A DNA stretch of 64,000 nucleotides from Neobacillus endophyticus (GTDB taxonomy: Bacteria > Bacillota > Bacilli > Bacillales > Cytobacillaceae), in the NCBI RefSeq assembly GCF_013248975.1, contig NZ_JABRWH010000001.1:3926001-3990000 (forward strand), written 5' to 3'. How positions within the stretch are numbered: the first letter of the stretch is position 1; every line of letters begins with the position of its first letter. The notes beneath the pieces are model-generated. The model made no database searches. It was given only the letters and a program-made list of their open reading frames with translations, and had not been told where the DNA came from. Shown here in pieces: positions 60,372 through 64,000 of the stretch. Position numbers and translations under genes: made by a program.

Positions 60372-62339
60372 ATGGCAGAACTTAATTCATCCTCACGTTT
60401 GAAGGTCAAAAGGGATACATTTTTTCTCCAGGATCAAAAAGGGGGGGTCTATTTTCGAAATAACATAAGCTCATTCCGCATGGAGGGGAATACCATCTAT
60501 CAGTGGATTGAAAAATTGCTGCCGCTGTTTAATGGGGAGCACACATTGGGAGAATTGACTCAAGGATTAACAGGACCGTACCGCGACAGAGTATATGAGA
60601 TCGGAGAAACGTTATACAAGAATCAGTTTGTTCGAGATGCTAGCAAAGATATTCCTCATGAATTAAATCGTCAAGTCCTTGAAAGATATGCTTCACAAAT
60701 TGAATTCATTGAGAATTTCGTCGATTCGGGTGCATACCATTTTCAAGAATATCGACAGGCAAAGGTTTTGTCTGTCGGCTCTGGCCCATTTCTTTTATCC
60801 CTGGTTTCTGCCTTAATAGAATCTGGTTTGCCCAAATTAAATGTCATGGTAATAGATACGGTTCCTACGAATAGGGAGCGGCTCCATGAGTTGGTACAGT
60901 ATGCTAGGAAAATAGATAAAGATGTGGAGATGGCAGAAGTACCCTATCCAAAAGGGACGGGGGATATTAATTGGAAAGAGGCTGTTCAAGCATATGATTG
61001 GATTCTGTATGTCTCTCAGGATGGAAATGATCTTGAAGTAATGAAATTGAATCAAGTTTGCAATCAAGAAAAAAAGGCATTTTTACCAACCATCTATTTA
61101 GAAAAAGTAGGGCTCTCCGGTCCGTTAACACATCCAGAATCGGAGGGTTGCTTTGAGTCTGCTTGGCGTAGAATTCATCGATCGGCACTAAAAGCAGATG
61201 CGGACCCTCAGTCTTTCTCTGCGACTTCGGGTGCACTTTTGGCAAATGTCTCTGTATTTGAATTTTTCAAGAAGGCTACGGGAATTGCAGGTTCCAATCA
61301 AGCTAATCAAATTTATCTGCTTAATCTTAACACGCTTGAAGGCGATTGGCTTTCCTTCATTCCCCATCCCTCTTTAACACCTAAAACGCTTAAACCCGAG
61401 ATAGTTGCAGATCTTGATGATAGGTTGAAACAAGAGTTGAACAGGGATGAAGAACAATGGGAGCTTTTGGAGTTTTTTAGCCGATTAACCTCAAAAGAAA
61501 TAGGAATTTTCCACACCTGGGAAGAAAGAGATTTGTCACAGCTTCCTCTTTCCCAGTGCTATGTTCAGGCAGCTGACCCGGTATCAGAGGGGCCGGCAGA
61601 CCTGCTGCCAGAAGTCGTCTGTTCGGGTCTGACTCATGAAGAAGCAAGAAAAAATGCCGGGTTGATGGGCATTGAAATGTATGTTTCAAAACTAATAGAT
61701 TCACGAGTTTTTCACTTTAATCATCAGAAGGATCATGTTGAGGAGAATCCTATTGAGGGATTTATTGGAGTTGGTGCTGGGGAAAGCATCGCGGAGGCAG
61801 TTTGCCGAGGCCTGCAAGCCTATCTAGATGAGGAAGTCAAAAAAAGAAAGACTAATCAACCAAATACTGTATACCGTGTGGCAATAGGTGCCATAGAGGA
61901 TAAAAAATGCCGATTTTATTTAAATGCCTTGTCTACCTTGAATTGTTCAACTGCCATTGGTTTAAAAGAGGAAGTATTAGGGTTCCCTGTTGTATGGGTA
62001 AGGTCAAATGGCCGATGGTATACAAGGGTAGGTTTAAATACAACATTTGCATTGCAACATGCATTAGAGCAAGCGCTTTTAGACGCTCAAACCCAGTTTC
62101 ATTCCAGCATAAGGCAAGAAAAAGAGTCAATGATTTATCTGGATAAAAAGGAAACCAAACTAGATATTCCCGCTTGTGAGGAACTGACACATTTGGACCT
62201 CTTACAGTCATCCATTCAGGTTTTGAATAAATACAGCAAACGAATGATTGTCTATGATCTTTCCATTGAGCCTTTTTTAAAACAAGGGCTTGCAGGAGTG
62301 TATGGTGTTCAGGTGGTGCGAGAGGAGGATTCTCGATGA
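60372..62339 (+). CDS. Thiazole-containing bacteriocin maturation protein (ThiF-like)
   Basis: A 655-residue protein of the family annotated as putative thiazole-containing bacteriocin maturation protein. The N-terminal 110 residues look like a precursor-binding module. Residues 130-240 form a degenerate Rossmann, ThiF/E1-like domain (VLSVGSGPFLLSLVSALIES) in which the usual ATP-binding glycines are partly lost. The C-terminal half contains a domain rich in VxxGAGESIAEAV. It probably presents the leader peptide or oxidises azolines in heterocycle formation; its exact step is not established. Its stop overlaps the next start (ATGA). Confidence 0.85.
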   Translation: MAELNSSSRLKVKRDTFFLQDQKGGVYFRNNISSFRMEGNTIYQWIEKLLPLFNGEHTLGELTQGLTGPYRDRVYEIGETLYKNQFVRDASKDIPHELNRQVLERYASQIEFIENFVDSGAYHFQEYRQAKVLSVGSGPFLLSLVSALIESGLPKLNVMVIDTVPTNRERLHELVQYARKIDKDVEMAEVPYPKGTGDINWKEAVQAYDWILYVSQDGNDLEVMKLNQVCNQEKKAFLPTIYLEKVGLSGPLTHPESEGCFESAWRRIHRSALKADADPQSFSATSGALLANVSVFEFFKKATGIAGSNQANQIYLLNLNTLEGDWLSFIPHPSLTPKTLKPEIVADLDDRLKQELNRDEEQWELLEFFSRLTSKEIGIFHTWEERDLSQLPLSQCYVQAADPVSEGPADLLPEVVCSGLTHEEARKNAGLMGIEMYVSKLIDSRVFHFNHQKDHVEENPIEGFIGVGAGESIAEAVCRGLQAYLDEEVKKRKTNQPNTVYRVAIGAIEDKKCRFYLNALSTLNCSTAIGLKEEVLGFPVVWVRSNGRWYTRVGLNTTFALQHALEQALLDAQTQFHSSIRQEKESMIYLDKKETKLDIPACEELTHLDLLQSSIQVLNKYSKRMIVYDLSIEPFLKQGLAGVYGVQVVREEDSR

Positions 62340-64000
62340 CTGCCCAGATTCTCATTGTTGGCAACGGCTTATTAACGGATATTGTTTGTGATCAATTGTC
62401 TGCCAACGAACTAGTAAGAAGACAAAGTATATTTGAAGAGATTCCTAAAGAAACAGAATTAGCACTAGTACTCGACGATGCTTGGCATCCTTCGTTTCAT
62501 CAAAAAGCGGAAGAGAAATTCAGGTCAGCCGGTATTCCATGGCTTCGGGGGTTCGTTTTTTTTGGTGAGGGTATCATTGGTCCGATCGTAAGGCATAACA
62601 AATCGGGATGCACCCGTTGTGCTGACAAACGGTTGTTAATAGCCGGACCTGACCGCCAAGAAATGTGGCAGTTACAGGCGAAATTGAATGCAACGGGTGG
62701 TGTCACAATTGATGCATGGGCTTCCCGAACAGGATTATCACATATGGCCATCTTAATCAGTAACGAAGTGCAAAAAATTATTCAGGGAGAACTCTCCTCC
62801 TTGGATGAAAGAATGGTCATTTCCAATTTGCAAACATTAACGAATTCCAGTCATTTTTTCTTGCCAGATCCATTGTGCCCAATTTGTAGTTCAATACCTG
62901 AAGACTTACCAGAGTTAGCACAAATTAACTTAAACCCCAGTCCTAAATTAGCTGGTGCCGGTTATCGCTGCCGTTCGATGGAGGATCTGAAAAAAGTGCT
63001 AGTAGAAGACTATTTGGATGATCGTACGGGAATCATGAATGGGAAAATGCAGGATTTAAGACTACCATTTGCTGATGTTTTGGTTAACATGCCGTTTTTT
63101 GGAGCGGATGAGGGAGTAGCCGGCCGTTCTAATTCCTATGAAATGAGTGAGCTAACGGCTATTTTGGAGGGATTGGAGCGGAATTGCGGAATTGAGCCTC
63201 AAGGCAAAAGGAAGAAAGTTCGTGATAGCTATCAAAATGTTAAGCATATTGCATTAAATCCAGTAAGGGTAGGTTTGCATGACAATGAACAATATGCTAA
63301 GCCTCATTTCCCGTTTAAATCGTTTCATCCTAAATTACCAATGAATTGGGTTTGGGGCTATTCGTTTTTACAAGAACGCCCCATACTTGTTCCGGAGTTA
63401 CTTGCCTATTACAGTTTAGGCAATGGGGAGGGGTTTGTTTACGAAACCTCCAACGGGTGTGCATTAGGAGGGAGTATGGAGGAAGCCATATTCCATGGGA
63501 TTATGGAAGTCGTTGAACGGGATTCCTTTTTGTTAACATGGTATGCACAGCTGCCCCTTCCGCGTCTTGACCCTCGCTCTGCTAATGATAAAGAATTAGA
63601 GTTGATGGTGGACCGATTACGAGAAGTGGCAGGGTATGACGTATATTTTTACAATTCGACGATGGAACATGAGATACCGAGCGTTTGGGCCATAGCCAAA
63701 AACAGAAGGGAAAAGGGGGTTAACCTGATCTGCGCAGCAGGAGCGAATCCTGATCCAGTAAGGGCTGTAAAAAGCGCCATTTATGAGCTTGCGGGAATGA
63801 TGGTCAGACATGACGAACTTTTAGAGAAAAACCGGCAGAAATATGAAGAAATGCTAATTGATCCATTTACCGTCCGTCATATGGAAGACCACGGCCTGCT
63901 CTATGGCCTGCGGGAAGCAGAGGAGCGATTAAGCTTTTTATTGGATGATCATCGACCAGTAAAAACGTTTTCTGAGGAATTTAAACAGCCTCCAGAACAT
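62336..64000 (+). CDS. TOMM cyclodehydratase, E1-like/YcaO fusion (3' end outside window)
   Basis: Open to the last base (555 codons seen). Residues 1-200 form the E1-like partner domain with the zinc tetrad Cys92, Cys95, Cys181 and Cys184 (CTRC and CPIC). The YcaO domain begins near residue 225 and has its ATP-binding blocks, including NGCALGGSMEEAIFHG near 374 followed by MEVVERDSF. YcaO uses ATP to activate the peptide backbone so cysteine side chains cyclise to thiazolines. The start overlaps the maturation gene by four bases, after GAGAGGAGG. The C-terminal Pro-rich end, dehydrogenase and exporter genes would lie beyond the window. Confidence 0.93.
   Translation, partial: MTAQILIVGNGLLTDIVCDQLSANELVRRQSIFEEIPKETELALVLDDAWHPSFHQKAEEKFRSAGIPWLRGFVFFGEGIIGPIVRHNKSGCTRCADKRLLIAGPDRQEMWQLQAKLNATGGVTIDAWASRTGLSHMAILISNEVQKIIQGELSSLDERMVISNLQTLTNSSHFFLPDPLCPICSSIPEDLPELAQINLNPSPKLAGAGYRCRSMEDLKKVLVEDYLDDRTGIMNGKMQDLRLPFADVLVNMPFFGADEGVAGRSNSYEMSELTAILEGLERNCGIEPQGKRKKVRDSYQNVKHIALNPVRVGLHDNEQYAKPHFPFKSFHPKLPMNWVWGYSFLQERPILVPELLAYYSLGNGEGFVYETSNGCALGGSMEEAIFHGIMEVVERDSFLLTWYAQLPLPRLDPRSANDKELELMVDRLREVAGYDVYFYNSTMEHEIPSVWAIAKNRREKGVNLICAAGANPDPVRAVKSAIYELAGMMVRHDELLEKNRQKYEEMLIDPFTVRHMEDHGLLYGLREAEERLSFLLDDHRPVKTFSEEFKQPPEH

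Overview
The window looks like chromosome of a low-GC, endospore-forming Bacillaceae (Bacillus or a close relative). The evidence is Bacillus-type orthologues (IlvA, YeeI, SplAB, DsdA, CtaA, QoxABCD), many spore-coat and germination genes, AGGAGG-type ribosome binding sites with frequent TTG/GTG starts, and U-tailed hairpin terminators. The genus cannot be fixed from this sequence alone.

Layout. 0-9.5 kb: 3' part of ilvA, yeeI, a frameshifted acetyltransferase, a pentapeptide-repeat protein, two HSL-type esterases around a YbaK-type deacylase, an acyl-CoA synthetase and an isochorismatase-like hydrolase. 9.5-18 kb: tRNA-Pro(GGG), a Gly/Phe/Pro repeat protein, a GerPA/GerPF-like cluster interrupted by an IS1182-type transposase, a YedK-type peptidase, arylamine N-acetyltransferase, acetyltransferases and small enzymes. 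18-23 kb: a spore-coat locus with three CotB-like proteins and a long Ser-Arg-Gly repeat protein resembling CotG. 23-35 kb: an ArsB-like transporter, D-serine dehydratase, heme A synthase and the first aa3-type menaquinol oxidase operon (qoxABCD, minus strand), then a phosphodiester-glycosidase-like pair. 35-43 kb: cysteine synthase, splAB (spore DNA photoproduct repair) and several membrane proteins.

43-48.5 kb is an accessory island. It has an M23 peptidase with Trp/Tyr repeats, three very small Trp/Tyr-rich proteins with a shared upstream sequence, and three proteins with a CNCGDP motif and Arg/Ser tails. Two of the latter lie in a 0.9-kb tandem duplication. Their small size, lack of signal peptides and composition suggest spore-surface components; this is inference. 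49-54 kb holds a HAD phosphatase, a MarR/MFS pair with matching palindromes, and CorA.

54-59.5 kb contains a second qoxABCD operon on the plus strand. It is followed without a visible terminator by a 29-residue single-pass membrane protein and a lipoprotein, and preceded by two further tiny membrane proteins. 59.9-64 kb holds a thiazole/oxazole-modified peptide (TOMM) cluster: a Cys/Gly-rich heterocycloanthracin-like precursor, a ThiF-like maturation protein and an E1-like/YcaO cyclodehydratase that runs off the window. The best candidates for new biology are the TOMM precursor with its unusual RCGGF core, the island of tiny aromatic and CNCGDP proteins, and the small membrane proteins around the second quinol oxidase.
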